16,563 nucleotides of DNA. It comes from CAIUSP01 sp040375675 (lineage in GTDB: Bacteria; Actinomycetota; Thermoleophilia; Solirubrobacterales; 70-9). Position numbers and translations under genes: made by a program. This document shows, piece after piece, positions 1 through 7,140 of the stretch. The notes under the pieces are model-generated. The model was given only the letters and a program-made list of their open reading frames with translations. It ran no database searches and had not been told where the DNA came from. The stretch spans positions 1 to 16,563 of the forward strand of contig JBEIRY010000037.1 of assembly GCA_040375675.1 (NCBI GenBank), given 5' to 3'. How positions within the stretch are numbered: the first letter of the stretch is position 1; each line of letters begins with the position of its first letter.

Positions 1-378
1 CTTGGACGAGGCAGGCTTCTTGGCGGCGGCGGGCTTGGCGGCCGGCTTCTTGGCTGCCGCGGGCTTGGCTGCCGGTCTAGTCGCAGGCTTCTTGGCTGCG
101 GCGGGCTTGGCGGCAGGCTTCTTGGCTGCCGCGGGCTTGGCGGCCGGTTTACCCGCAGGCTTCTTGGCTGCGGCAGGCTTCTTGGTTTCGGGCTTCTTGC
201 CTGAGGCGGGCTTGGCCGCCGGCCTAGCCGCCGGCTTCTTGGCCTCGGGCTTCTTTGCCGCCTGCTTCTTCTTGCCTCCCTTGCCTGGCATTACGGCGGT
301 GTCGTCGAGATTCATCTCCAGGTCATCGAGGAAGTCATCTCTCTCTCCTTCGCCCTTGCCCTTGCCGTCGTCGATCAC
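1..378 (-). CDS. Lys/Ala/Pro-rich histone-H1-like protein, C-terminus cut by the window edge
   Basis: The frame is open from a GTG at 378-376 to the window edge, giving 126 residues without a stop. Residues 1-28 are acidic and glycine-rich (DDFLDDLEMNLDD near 14-26). From about residue 33 the chain becomes almost pure Lys, Ala and Pro, built from units such as KKPAAKPAAA and KKPAGKPAAKPAAA. This composition resembles the tails of eukaryotic H1 and of bacterial nucleoid proteins such as HupB or HctB-like proteins, but no folded DNA-binding domain is visible in the part seen. The GTG overlaps the stop of the upstream M20 gene (GTGA), which suggests translational coupling. In-frame ATG codons at 315-313 and 291-289 are alternative starts, and the second would remove the acidic head. 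The tail could also be a linker or N-terminal extension of a larger protein whose domain lies beyond position 1. The coding frame is fairly certain; the function is not. Confidence 0.6.
   Translation of the reverse strand, partial: MIDDGKGKGEGERDDFLDDLEMNLDDTAVMPGKGGKKKQAAKKPEAKKPAARPAAKPASGKKPETKKPAAAKKPAGKPAAKPAAAKKPAAKPAAAKKPATRPAAKPAAAKKPAAKPAAAKKPASSK
11..226. repeat. 72-bp tandem repeat inside the Lys/Ala/Pro-rich gene
   Basis: Copies begin at 11, 83 and 155, exactly 72 bp apart. By hand comparison, copies 11-82 and 83-154 match at 66 of 72 positions. The third unit (155-226) starts identically and then degenerates. Each 72-bp unit encodes 24 residues made of a 14-residue KKPA-x-(K/R)-PAAKPAAA block plus a 10-residue KKPAAKPAAA block. 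Period divisible by three keeps the frame, so copy-number change would lengthen or shorten the tail without disrupting it. Confidence 0.85.
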
Positions 379-1457
379 GCTGCGACCGCCTGAGGAAAGC
401 CGGCACAGAAATCGAGAAGTGAGCGCTTGTAGCTCTGCAGCGAAGAGATCGAGACCCACTCATCGGGTCCGTGGTGGCCATCCCCGACAGGCCCGAACTC
501 GACCGCGGGAACACCGACTTTGAGAAAGGAGACGACATCAGAGGCGCCGTCGCGGCCGACGCTCATCACGCGCTCGGGATGGTGCGGAGATGCCGCCTCG
601 CAAAGGCTCTGCACCAACCGCGAGTCAGGGTCGACCACCGCTGGCGGGCGGGGGAAGGTCTCGATCAGCTCCACGTCGGGGAGCCCCGTCACCTGGCGGA
701 GGACGACATCAGGGTCTTGTTCTGGGAGGTATCGGATATCCACGTCGATCGTGCAGCGGTCAGGCACCTTGTTCAGCGCGTCCCCACCCCAGATCCTTCC
801 GAGATTCACAGAGGGTCTGTCGAACAGGGCTGAACTCTCACGTGCAAAGGGTAGAGACTCGATTGCGCGGAATACCTCCACGGCCTTGACGATCGCGTTA
901 TCTCCCAGCCACGGGGTGGCTCCGTGGGCTGATCGGCCCCCTACCTCGAGGCGCATTCCCAGCACGCCTTTGGCCTGCACGCCTACCTGGAGGTTGGTCG
1001 GCTCGCCTGTGATCACGAAATCACCGAGGAACCCAGCCTCGACCAAGGCGTCGCTGCCGCGATCCTCTTCCTCCTCGGACTCCTCGTCGCAGACGATCCC
1101 GAGCCTGACCCTGACCGCGTCCTGATCCCGCATCTCATCGCAGACGAGCATCATCGCGGCCAATGCCGCCTTCATGTCATAGGCGCCGCGACCGTAGAGG
1201 CGATCGCCCTCGATCCGCGGTTCGAATTGACCGGTGAGCGCCGGAACCACATCCAGGTGCCCGTGGAGGACGAGAGTTGGAGCATCGGCCGGTCCGACCT
1301 CGGCGCGGGTGACCGGCAGGCCGCGCGAGGTGCTCGATTCGACCGCGATCTCGCGCGACTCGAGCCAGCCGGCTACGAACTCGGCGGCAAGTCGGATTCC
1401 ATCCTCGTTGGAGGTGTCGAAGGTGATCAGGCGTTCGGCGAGTGCAACTTCATCCAT
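375..1457 (-). CDS. M20-family metallopeptidase / deacylase (ArgE/DapE-like)
   Basis: This 360-residue protein has the motifs of the M20 di-zinc amidohydrolases, the family of acetylornithine deacetylase, succinyl-diaminopimelate desuccinylase and carboxypeptidase G2-type enzymes. HGHLDVV (65-71) supplies a histidine ligand and the conserved Asp. GRGAYDMK (89-96) holds the bridging Asp94. DEE (124-126) contains the general base and a ligand, and GEPT (151-154) and GDGHHGPDE (325-333) complete the site. SAHG (176-179) belongs to the lid/dimerisation domain, so all catalytic elements are present. The acidic run after DEE (ESEEEED, 126-132) replaces the usual glycine-rich turn and is unusual. 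The ATG at 1457 follows atpC by 56 bp and has no good Shine-Dalgarno sequence. The gene ends in a GTGA overlap with the Lys-rich gene. Substrate cannot be assigned from sequence; ArgE or DapE identity is not supported beyond family level. Confidence 0.9.
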   Translation of the reverse strand: MDEVALAERLITFDTSNEDGIRLAAEFVAGWLESREIAVESSTSRGLPVTRAEVGPADAPTLVLHGHLDVVPALTGQFEPRIEGDRLYGRGAYDMKAALAAMMLVCDEMRDQDAVRVRLGIVCDEESEEEEDRGSDALVEAGFLGDFVITGEPTNLQVGVQAKGVLGMRLEVGGRSAHGATPWLGDNAIVKAVEVFRAIESLPFARESSALFDRPSVNLGRIWGGDALNKVPDRCTIDVDIRYLPEQDPDVVLRQVTGLPDVELIETFPRPPAVVDPDSRLVQSLCEAASPHHPERVMSVGRDGASDVVSFLKVGVPAVEFGPVGDGHHGPDEWVSISSLQSYKRSLLDFCAGFPQAVAA

Positions 1458-1477
1458 CGTGAGATCGTAGGAGGTCG

Positions 1478-1512
1478 GGGCCGTCGGCCCGGGAGCCTCT
1501 CTTGCGAGAGAG
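1478..1512 (-). terminator. Two consecutive hairpins just after atpC, possible operon-end or mRNA-processing element
   Basis: In the transcribed direction, right after the atpC stop, a 6-bp stem CTCTCT/AGAGAG with a 4-nt loop (1512-1497) is followed by a 5-bp GC stem GGGCC/GGCCC with a 3-nt loop (1490-1478). No T-run follows, so this is not a classical intrinsic terminator. It could act as a 3' stability element or a partial terminator between the ATP synthase genes and the M20 gene. Confidence 0.35.
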
Positions 1513-1513
1513 C

Positions 1514-1930
1514 TCAGCTGCCTGCGACTGTGAGGAAGGCCTCTGCGCGTGCCTTGTCGGTCTCGGCCCTGATGTGGGCGGCAGATCCAGCCTCGGCCTC
1601 GGCAAGGCGCTTCTCGGCGTCTTCGAGTTTGGTGCGGAGATCGTTTGCGTCGAGGTCACCTGGTTCGTGAACCTCACCCACCAAGACCAAGGCCCGGTTG
1701 GCGAATACCTGCAGCCAACCCTCGGCCTGAGCCATCCGGCGAATCTCGCCGTCTGGCATGTGGAGCCTCAACTCGGTCGGCATCAGGCGAGCAAGCACCG
1801 GCGCGTGGTTTGCCAGGACCCCCAGCTCACCGACGCTGGTACGGGTAGACAGCTGGCGCACCTGCCCGCTGAACACCTCCCCTTCGGGAGTGAGAACCTC
1901 CGCCTGGAGGGTGTGTCCCTCGTCAGCCAT
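1514..1930 (-). CDS. atpC: F1Fo ATP synthase subunit epsilon
   Basis: This 138-residue protein is the epsilon subunit of the F1 central stalk. It links gamma to the c-ring and inhibits ATP hydrolysis in many bacteria. Residues 1-85 form the beta-sandwich, with the family signature GELGVLANHAPVLA (34-47) and the segment EGWLQVFANRALVLV (70-84). Residues 92-133 form the C-terminal helical hairpin, rich in Glu, Ala and Lys. The ATG at 1930 lies 9 bp after the atpD stop with only a weak upstream purine stretch, and the length is normal for the family. It is the last gene of the canonical atp order; two hairpins and an M20 peptidase gene follow. Confidence 0.95.
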   Translation of the reverse strand: MADEGHTLQAEVLTPEGEVFSGQVRQLSTRTSVGELGVLANHAPVLARLMPTELRLHMPDGEIRRMAQAEGWLQVFANRALVLVGEVHEPGDLDANDLRTKLEDAEKRLAEAEAGSAAHIRAETDKARAEAFLTVAGS

Positions 1931-1939
1931 CGGTGACCG

Positions 1940-3373
1940 CTACTCGTCCTCGTCGGTCATCGTCTTGGCGGCCTCGAGAACCTGGTCGATCCCGCCCTGC
2001 ATGTAGAAGGCGCGCTCGGGGATCTCGTCGTGCATACCCTCGACGATCTCACGGAATCCGCGAACCGTCTCGGCTACCGGCACGTACTCGCCGTCGCGGC
2101 CGGTGAACTGCGAGGCCACGAAGAACGGCTGCGAGAGGAACCGCTGAATCTTTCGTGCTCTGGTCACGATCAGCTTGTCCTCGTCGGAGAGCTCGTCGAT
2201 TCCGAGGATCGCGATGATGTCCTGGAGCTCCTTGTAGCGCTGCAGAGTCTCCTGGACCTTGATCGCGGTTTCGTAGTGCTCCTCACCCAGGATGTCGGGC
2301 TTGAGGATGGTCGAGGTCGAATCGAGCGGATCCACGGCCGGGTAGATGCCCTGCTCCACCAGCGACCGGGTAAGCACCGTGGTCGCATTGAGGTGGGCGA
2401 ACACCGACGCCGGTGCCGGGTCGGTGAGGTCGTCTGCAGGCACGTAAATCGCCTGAACCGAGGTCACCGAACCTTCGCGGGTGGATGTGATTCGCTCCTG
2501 GAGTTCACCCATCTCGGTTTCGAGTGTGGGCTGGTATCCAACTGCCGAAGGCATACGGCCAAGCAGCGCCGACACCTCGGATCCGGCCTGAACGAACCGG
2601 AAGATGTTGTCGATGAACAGCAGCACGTCCTGTCCACCCTGCTGACGGAAGTACTCGGCCATGGTCAGGCCCGACAGGGCAACGCGCAGACGCGCTCCCG
2701 GAGGCTCATTCATCTGTCCGAAGACGAGCATCGTCTTGTCGATGACTCCTGACTCCTTCATCTCGAGCCAGAGGTCGTTGCCCTCACGTGAGCGCTCGCC
2801 GACGCCGCAGAATGCCGAAAGGCCTTCGTGCTCCTCGGCGATGTTTCGAATCAGTTCCTGGATCAGAACGGTCTTGCCCACTCCGGCGCCGCCGAACAGA
2901 CCGACCTTGCCGCCCTTGGCATAAGGGGCGAGGAGATCGATCACCTTGATGCCGGTCTCGAGGATCTCCTGGGTAGGAGTCAGATCCTCTACATCAGGGG
3001 CGGAGCGGTGGATCGGCCAACGGTCATCGGCCTCTACCTCGGGACCCTCGTCGATAGGCTCCCCCAGCAGGTTGAAGATGCGGCCGAGGGTTCCGCGACC
3101 GACGGGAACGGTGATAGGACCGCCGGTGTCGACAACTTCGTCGCCACGACGAGGTCCGTCGGTGGCGTCCATGGCGACCGCGCGAACGCGGTCGTCGCCG
3201 AGGTGCTGATGAACCTCGCAAACGAGGTCGAGCGGTGGGCGACCGTCCTCGCCGGCGACCTTGATGGTCAGGGCCGAGTAGATCTCGGGCAGGTGCTCGT
3301 TGAATACGGCATCCACCACCACTCCGGTTACCTGCTCGACGCTGCCGACGTTATTTCCGTTTCCTTCTGCCAC
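1940..3373 (-). CDS. atpD: F1Fo ATP synthase subunit beta (catalytic)
   Basis: This 477-residue protein is the catalytic subunit of F1, which synthesises ATP at the cytoplasmic face of the membrane. The P-loop GGAGVGKT is at 161-168, GVGERSREGNDL (190-201) carries the catalytic Glu193, and LLFIDN (251-256) is the Walker B strand. SALLGRMPSAVGYQPTL (268-284) is the family signature, and DELSDEDK (393-400) is the DELSEED-type lever that pushes on gamma. It starts at GTG 3373-3371, chosen because AAGGAG lies 6 nt upstream. It is preceded by a 51-bp AT-richer spacer and followed by atpC after 9 bp. All catalytic residues are present. Confidence 0.98.
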   Translation of the reverse strand: MAEGNGNNVGSVEQVTGVVVDAVFNEHLPEIYSALTIKVAGEDGRPPLDLVCEVHQHLGDDRVRAVAMDATDGPRRGDEVVDTGGPITVPVGRGTLGRIFNLLGEPIDEGPEVEADDRWPIHRSAPDVEDLTPTQEILETGIKVIDLLAPYAKGGKVGLFGGAGVGKTVLIQELIRNIAEEHEGLSAFCGVGERSREGNDLWLEMKESGVIDKTMLVFGQMNEPPGARLRVALSGLTMAEYFRQQGGQDVLLFIDNIFRFVQAGSEVSALLGRMPSAVGYQPTLETEMGELQERITSTREGSVTSVQAIYVPADDLTDPAPASVFAHLNATTVLTRSLVEQGIYPAVDPLDSTSTILKPDILGEEHYETAIKVQETLQRYKELQDIIAILGIDELSDEDKLIVTRARKIQRFLSQPFFVASQFTGRDGEYVPVAETVRGFREIVEGMHDEIPERAFYMQGGIDQVLEAAKTMTDEDE

Positions 3374-3424
3374 TTTCAGCTCCTTTTCTTTCTTCTCAAA
3401 TTCGTTTGAAGTTTTCTCGACTGC
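3374..3424 (-). promoter_or_regulatory. AT/purine-rich atpG-atpD spacer with strong ribosome binding site
   Basis: This 51-bp gap is the longest inside the atp operon and has only 19 G/C of 51 bases, in a strongly GC-rich setting. In the transcribed direction it holds a weak stem around CAAA-CGAA-TTTG, then a purine run ending in AAGGAG (3385-3380), six bases before the GTG of atpD. A low-structure purine-rich leader like this fits high translation of beta, which is needed in three copies per F1. That role is inferred. Confidence 0.55.
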
Positions 3425-4354
3425 CTACGACAGACCCTCGGCTCCACCGACCACCTCGAGAATCTCCTGGGTGATCTCGGCCTGACGGACCCGGTTCATC
3501 TCGAGGGTCAGGTTGCCGATCATCGTCTGGGCGTTCTCCGCGGCGCTGCGCATCGCAGTCATTCGGGCGCCGTGCTCGGAGGCTGTGGACTCGAGCAACG
3601 CGCGATACACGGTGAGGTTCGCGTACTCGGGGATCAGGATTGCCAGCAGCTCGTCGGGGTCGGGCTCGTATACCCAGAGCGCCTTGAGGTGTGCCTCTGC
3701 GAGCTCGCCACTCTGTTCGACCGTCTCCGCCTCTTCCTCCTCGGCGCCCTCACCGAAGACCTCGGCCTGCTGAATCGGGAGCAGAACCTGGCGACGGACG
3801 TACTGAGTGAGCGGTGAGACGAAGCGGTTGTAGACGAGCTCTACCCGGTCGAGCTTGCCATCCACGTAGTCGGCGGTCAGACCCTCGGCGATCTCGCGCG
3901 CATTTCCGAACTCGGGGCGGTCGGTGAAGCCGGTGAACTCGCCCTCGAGATCCTCGCCGCGAAAGCGCATCGAAGAAGCGCCGCGACGACCGACAACTGC
4001 ATACGAGACCTCTTTGCCTTCGGAACGCAGCTTGGCCCCGTAGCGAAGCCCCTCGCGAAGGATCTGGGAGTTGAAGGATCCAGCCAGTCCGCGGTCACCG
4101 GTTACCAGCAGGATCCCGACCCGCTTGACATCCTCGCGCTCCTCGAGCACCGGGACGCCGCGGGCCTCTGCCCCGGCCGCCGATGCCACCTGACGCGTCA
4201 TCTTGCGGAGCTGGCCTGCGTAGGGGCGAAGAGCGCGAATGCGCTCCTCGGCCCGGCGCAAACGCGCCGCGGCGACCATCTCCATCGCCCGCGTGATCTT
4301 GCCGACGTTCTTGACGCTGGCGATGCGGTTCTTGACTTCCTTCTGAGTTGCCAT
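3425..4354 (-). CDS. atpG: F1Fo ATP synthase subunit gamma
   Basis: This 309-residue protein is the rotating central stalk of F1. The N-terminal helix carries the family motif: KNRIASVKNVGKITRAMEMV spans 8-27. The central Rossmann-like part includes VTGDRGLAGSFN (84-95). The C-terminal helix MTAMRSAAENAQTMIGNLTL (265-284) packs inside the alpha3beta3 hexamer, followed by NRVRQAEITQEI. An acidic insertion at about 202-222 (GEGAEEEEAE and following) lies in a loop where actinobacterial gamma subunits are often longer. The ATG at 4354 sits 4 bp after the atpA stop. Its upstream sequence lies in the atpA end and shows no clear Shine-Dalgarno motif, so translational coupling is likely. Confidence 0.96.
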   Translation of the reverse strand: MATQKEVKNRIASVKNVGKITRAMEMVAAARLRRAEERIRALRPYAGQLRKMTRQVASAAGAEARGVPVLEEREDVKRVGILLVTGDRGLAGSFNSQILREGLRYGAKLRSEGKEVSYAVVGRRGASSMRFRGEDLEGEFTGFTDRPEFGNAREIAEGLTADYVDGKLDRVELVYNRFVSPLTQYVRRQVLLPIQQAEVFGEGAEEEEAETVEQSGELAEAHLKALWVYEPDPDELLAILIPEYANLTVYRALLESTASEHGARMTAMRSAAENAQTMIGNLTLEMNRVRQAEITQEILEVVGGAEGLS

Positions 4355-4358
4355 CTAT

Positions 4359-5972
4359 CTAGCTCGCTGCCGCCTCGGTACGGGCCGGTGCCTCGCGCTC
4401 TTGCTCAGAGACGATCCGGTCTGACTCGCCCTCATCGATCGGATTACCGTCGGCGTCGAAGTCGGGACCGAAGTCATCGACCATCTCGCCGATCGCCTTG
4501 CCGAGAGCTTCCTCGTCGGCCTCGGGCAGATCACCGGTCTCGTCGATGCGACTCAGCAGATCCTGATTCTCGGAACGCAGGCGGGCGATCAGGTCGCGGA
4601 GGAAGTCCGAGACTCGCTCGGCCTTGATCCGGTCGAGATAACCACCGGTGCCGGCGTAGATCGACGCGACCTGCTCTGCGACCGACATCGGCTGACGCTC
4701 GTTCTGGTTCAGGGTCTCGACCATACGCTCACCTCGAGCAAGGGTCTTCTGGGTGTCGGCATCGAGTTCAGATCCGAACTGGGCAAACGCCTCGAGCTCG
4801 CGGTACTGCGAGAGGTCGAGGCGCAGCTTGCCGGCGACCTTCTTCATCGCCTTGGTCTGAGCGTTACCGCCGACTCGCGAAACCGAGGTACCGACGTTGA
4901 TCGCCGGACGCACACCCGAGTAGAAGAGATCCGACTCGAGGAATATCTGACCGTCGGTGATCGAAATCACGTTGGTCGGGATATAGGCCGAAATCTCGCC
5001 GGCCTGGGTCTCGATGACCGGCAGCGCGGTCAACGAGCCGCCTCCGAGATTGTCGGAGAGCTTGACCGCCCGCTCGAGCAGACGGGAGTGCAGGTAGAAG
5101 ACGTCGCCGGGATAAGCCTCGCGGCCCGGAGGACGCCTGAGCAGCAGCGACATCTGCCGGTAGGCGGCTGCGTGCTTGGTGAGGTCGTCGTAGATGCACA
5201 GGGCGTGGCCTCCCTTGTAGAGGAAGTACTCGCCCATCGCGCAACCCGCATACGGAGCCATGTACTTGATCGGCGCGGCCTGGTCTGCCGAGGCCGCGAC
5301 GATGATGGTGTTCTCCATCGCGCCGTTTTCCTCGAGCGTCTCCATGACCTGGACCACGGTCGACATGCGCTGACCGATCGCGACGTAGATAGAGATCACG
5401 CCGGAGTCCTTGTTGTTGATGATCGAGTCGATCGCGATAGCGGTCTTGCCGGTCTGGCGGTCGCCGATGATCAGCTCTCGCTGTCCTCGGCCGATCGGGA
5501 TCATCGAGTCGACGGCCTTGAGTCCTGTCTGCATCGGCTCGGTAACCGGCTGACGCTGAACGATGCCCGGAGCTTTGAACTCGGCGGGACGGGTCTCGGT
5601 GGTGACGATCTCCCCCTTGTCGTCCAGCGGGCGACCAAGCGGGTCGACCAGACGACCGAGCAGTTGCTCGCCGACCGGAATCTCGAGCAGGCGACCGGTC
5701 CTCTTGACCGTGTCACCCTCAGAGATCTTCTCCCACTCGCCGAACAGCACGGCGCCTACGTTGTCCTCTTCGAGGTTCAGCGCCAGGCCGACCACGTCGT
5801 GGGGCAACTCGAGCATCTCGAGCGCCATGCAGTTGTCGAGGCCGTGCACGCGGGCGATTCCGTCGCCGATCTCGAGGACCGTTCCGACCTCGGAGAGGTC
5901 GGCGGCATCGGACTCCATTCCCTCGATGCGCTGCCTGAGGATATTTGCGATCTCGTCGGGCTTGATCTCCAT
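4359..5972 (-). CDS. atpA: F1Fo ATP synthase subunit alpha
   Basis: This 537-residue protein is the non-catalytic nucleotide-binding subunit of F1, alternating with beta in the hexamer. Evidence includes the P-loop GDRQTGKT (170-177), the segment YVAIGQRMSTV (196-206), LPVIETQAGEISAYIPTNVI (317-336) and the arginine-finger region SVSRVGGNAQ (363-372, Arg366). The C-terminal helical domain is followed by an acidic, probably disordered tail (about 498-537) that ends beyond the usual length of roughly 505 residues; a C-terminal extension is common in actinobacterial alpha subunits. The start ATG at 5972 is 20 bp after the atpH stop with a modest AAAGGA upstream. atpG follows after 4 bp. Confidence 0.98.
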   Translation of the reverse strand: MEIKPDEIANILRQRIEGMESDAADLSEVGTVLEIGDGIARVHGLDNCMALEMLELPHDVVGLALNLEEDNVGAVLFGEWEKISEGDTVKRTGRLLEIPVGEQLLGRLVDPLGRPLDDKGEIVTTETRPAEFKAPGIVQRQPVTEPMQTGLKAVDSMIPIGRGQRELIIGDRQTGKTAIAIDSIINNKDSGVISIYVAIGQRMSTVVQVMETLEENGAMENTIIVAASADQAAPIKYMAPYAGCAMGEYFLYKGGHALCIYDDLTKHAAAYRQMSLLLRRPPGREAYPGDVFYLHSRLLERAVKLSDNLGGGSLTALPVIETQAGEISAYIPTNVISITDGQIFLESDLFYSGVRPAINVGTSVSRVGGNAQTKAMKKVAGKLRLDLSQYRELEAFAQFGSELDADTQKTLARGERMVETLNQNERQPMSVAEQVASIYAGTGGYLDRIKAERVSDFLRDLIARLRSENQDLLSRIDETGDLPEADEEALGKAIGEMVDDFGPDFDADGNPIDEGESDRIVSEQEREAPARTEAAAS

Positions 5973-5992
5973 GGTTTCTTTGAATTCCTTTC

Positions 5993-6532
5993 CTAGGCCG
6001 CCGTGGCGACGTTCTTTCGAAGTTTTTCGAGCCTGTTCTTGACGCTTGCGTCCAAGACCATGTTCCCCACCTGAACCACCAAACCACCAAGTACTTCCGG
6101 GTCTACCTGAACGCTCAACTCGACCGTCTGACCGGTCTGGCGTTCGATCTCGCCGCCGATCTTCGAGGCGATCTCGGGGTCGAGCTCGACCGCACTGGTC
6201 ACAGTCACCTCCAAGAGTCTCCGCTCCTTGGCCCAGAGGGCGTCGAAGTCCTTGCGGATGCGGAAGATCGCCGGCATACGGTGCTTTTCGACCAGCAGAT
6301 CGAGGAAGTTCGAAACCAGTGGGTCCGCCCCGGCGATCGCCTTGGAGATCCCCTCCTTCTTTTCGGCCGAGGAGAAATAGGGGCTGAACAGATAAACCGA
6401 CATCTCGCGGTTATCGGCGACGGCGTCGGCGAAAGCGCCGAGCTGATCGTGCACCTCGTCCAGCTTTCCAGCGTCGTTTGCCGCCCCGAACAGGGCGTCG
6501 GCATAAACGCGGGCTATCTCTTCCATCGGCAT
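5993..6532 (-). CDS. atpH: F1Fo ATP synthase subunit delta (OSCP type)
   Basis: This 179-residue protein is the peripheral-stalk cap that joins subunit b to the top of F1. The N-terminal helical bundle (about 5-105) begins with ARVYADALFGAA. The C-terminal part carries the family signature DPEVLGGLVVQVGNMVLDAS near 143-162, then VKNRLEKLRKN. It is separate from atpF, unlike the fused b-delta gene of mycobacteria. Two in-frame ATGs are close together; the first (6532) is chosen because AAGGAG lies 7 nt before it, within the end of atpF. The gap to atpF is 4 bp. Confidence 0.95.
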   Translation of the reverse strand: MPMEEIARVYADALFGAANDAGKLDEVHDQLGAFADAVADNREMSVYLFSPYFSSAEKKEGISKAIAGADPLVSNFLDLLVEKHRMPAIFRIRKDFDALWAKERRLLEVTVTSAVELDPEIASKIGGEIERQTGQTVELSVQVDPEVLGGLVVQVGNMVLDASVKNRLEKLRKNVATAA

Positions 6533-6536
6533 CCAG

Positions 6537-7130
6537 CTACTCCTTCGCCGCTCCGGTGCCGGAAAGCGCGGTGAAGTCGACTTCAGCCAGAGCCTCGTCG
6601 ATCAGACGTTTGTGGTCGTCTGAATCGAGGGTGCGCTGGGTGACCTTCTCGGTGGCGAGCACCGTGAGATCAGCGACCTCCTTGCGGATCCGCTCGAGCG
6701 ACCGTCGGGTCTCCCCTTCGATATCGCGCTTCGCGGCCTCGATCAGCTCCTCGCGCTTTTCCCTACCTTCGGCCGTAGCCTCGGCAACAGCGGTATCGGC
6801 TGCCTTGCGGGCACGCTCGACGATGTCGTCGGCCTGCTCGCGGGCCTCCTTGAGGCGCGCCCGGTACTCCTCGAGCACCTTGTCGGCCTCGAGCTTCGAA
6901 CGCTCCGCTGCGTCAATCGACTCGTTGATCTTCGCGGCACGCTCGTCGAGCGCCTCCTGGATCTTGGGGAAGGCGAGCTTCTTCAGGATCCACATCGTTA
7001 TCCCGAAGATCAGCAGCGTCCAGATCATCAGCCCCAGCGACGGGGAGACCAGGAAGCTGCCGCCCTCGTCTTTGGGGGCGGTCTCGGAGGCCGTTACGAC
7101 CAGATTGCCTATCTGTACCAGCGTTCCCAT
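6537..7130 (-). CDS. atpF: F1Fo ATP synthase subunit b
   Basis: This 197-residue protein is the membrane-anchored peripheral stalk. One transmembrane helix spans about 26-49 (PSLGLMIWTLLIFGITMWIL), preceded by a 25-residue N-terminal extension. A long charged amphipathic helix from about 54 to 175, dominated by Ala, Glu, Lys and Arg, forms the right-handed coiled coil that reaches delta. The motif FPKIQEALDERAAKI (54-68) just after the membrane is typical. A single b gene is present, so the stalk is probably a b2 homodimer. The ATG at 7130 is 10 bp after atpE; its Shine-Dalgarno is weak. Confidence 0.95.
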   Translation of the reverse strand: MGTLVQIGNLVVTASETAPKDEGGSFLVSPSLGLMIWTLLIFGITMWILKKLAFPKIQEALDERAAKINESIDAAERSKLEADKVLEEYRARLKEAREQADDIVERARKAADTAVAEATAEGREKREELIEAAKRDIEGETRRSLERIRKEVADLTVLATEKVTQRTLDSDDHKRLIDEALAEVDFTALSGTGAAKE

Positions 7131-7140
7131 AGTTAGTGGC

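Noticed and set aside
11..226. 72-bp repeats as a possible CRISPR array
   Set aside because: Units are contiguous, with no unique spacers, and encode a periodic protein in frame.
2..523. Plus-strand frame encoding Gly/Ala/Leu/Phe repeats
   Set aside because: The repeats are the complement of the Lys/Ala/Pro codons; the minus-strand frame has an overlapping start with the M20 gene and a sensible H1-like composition.
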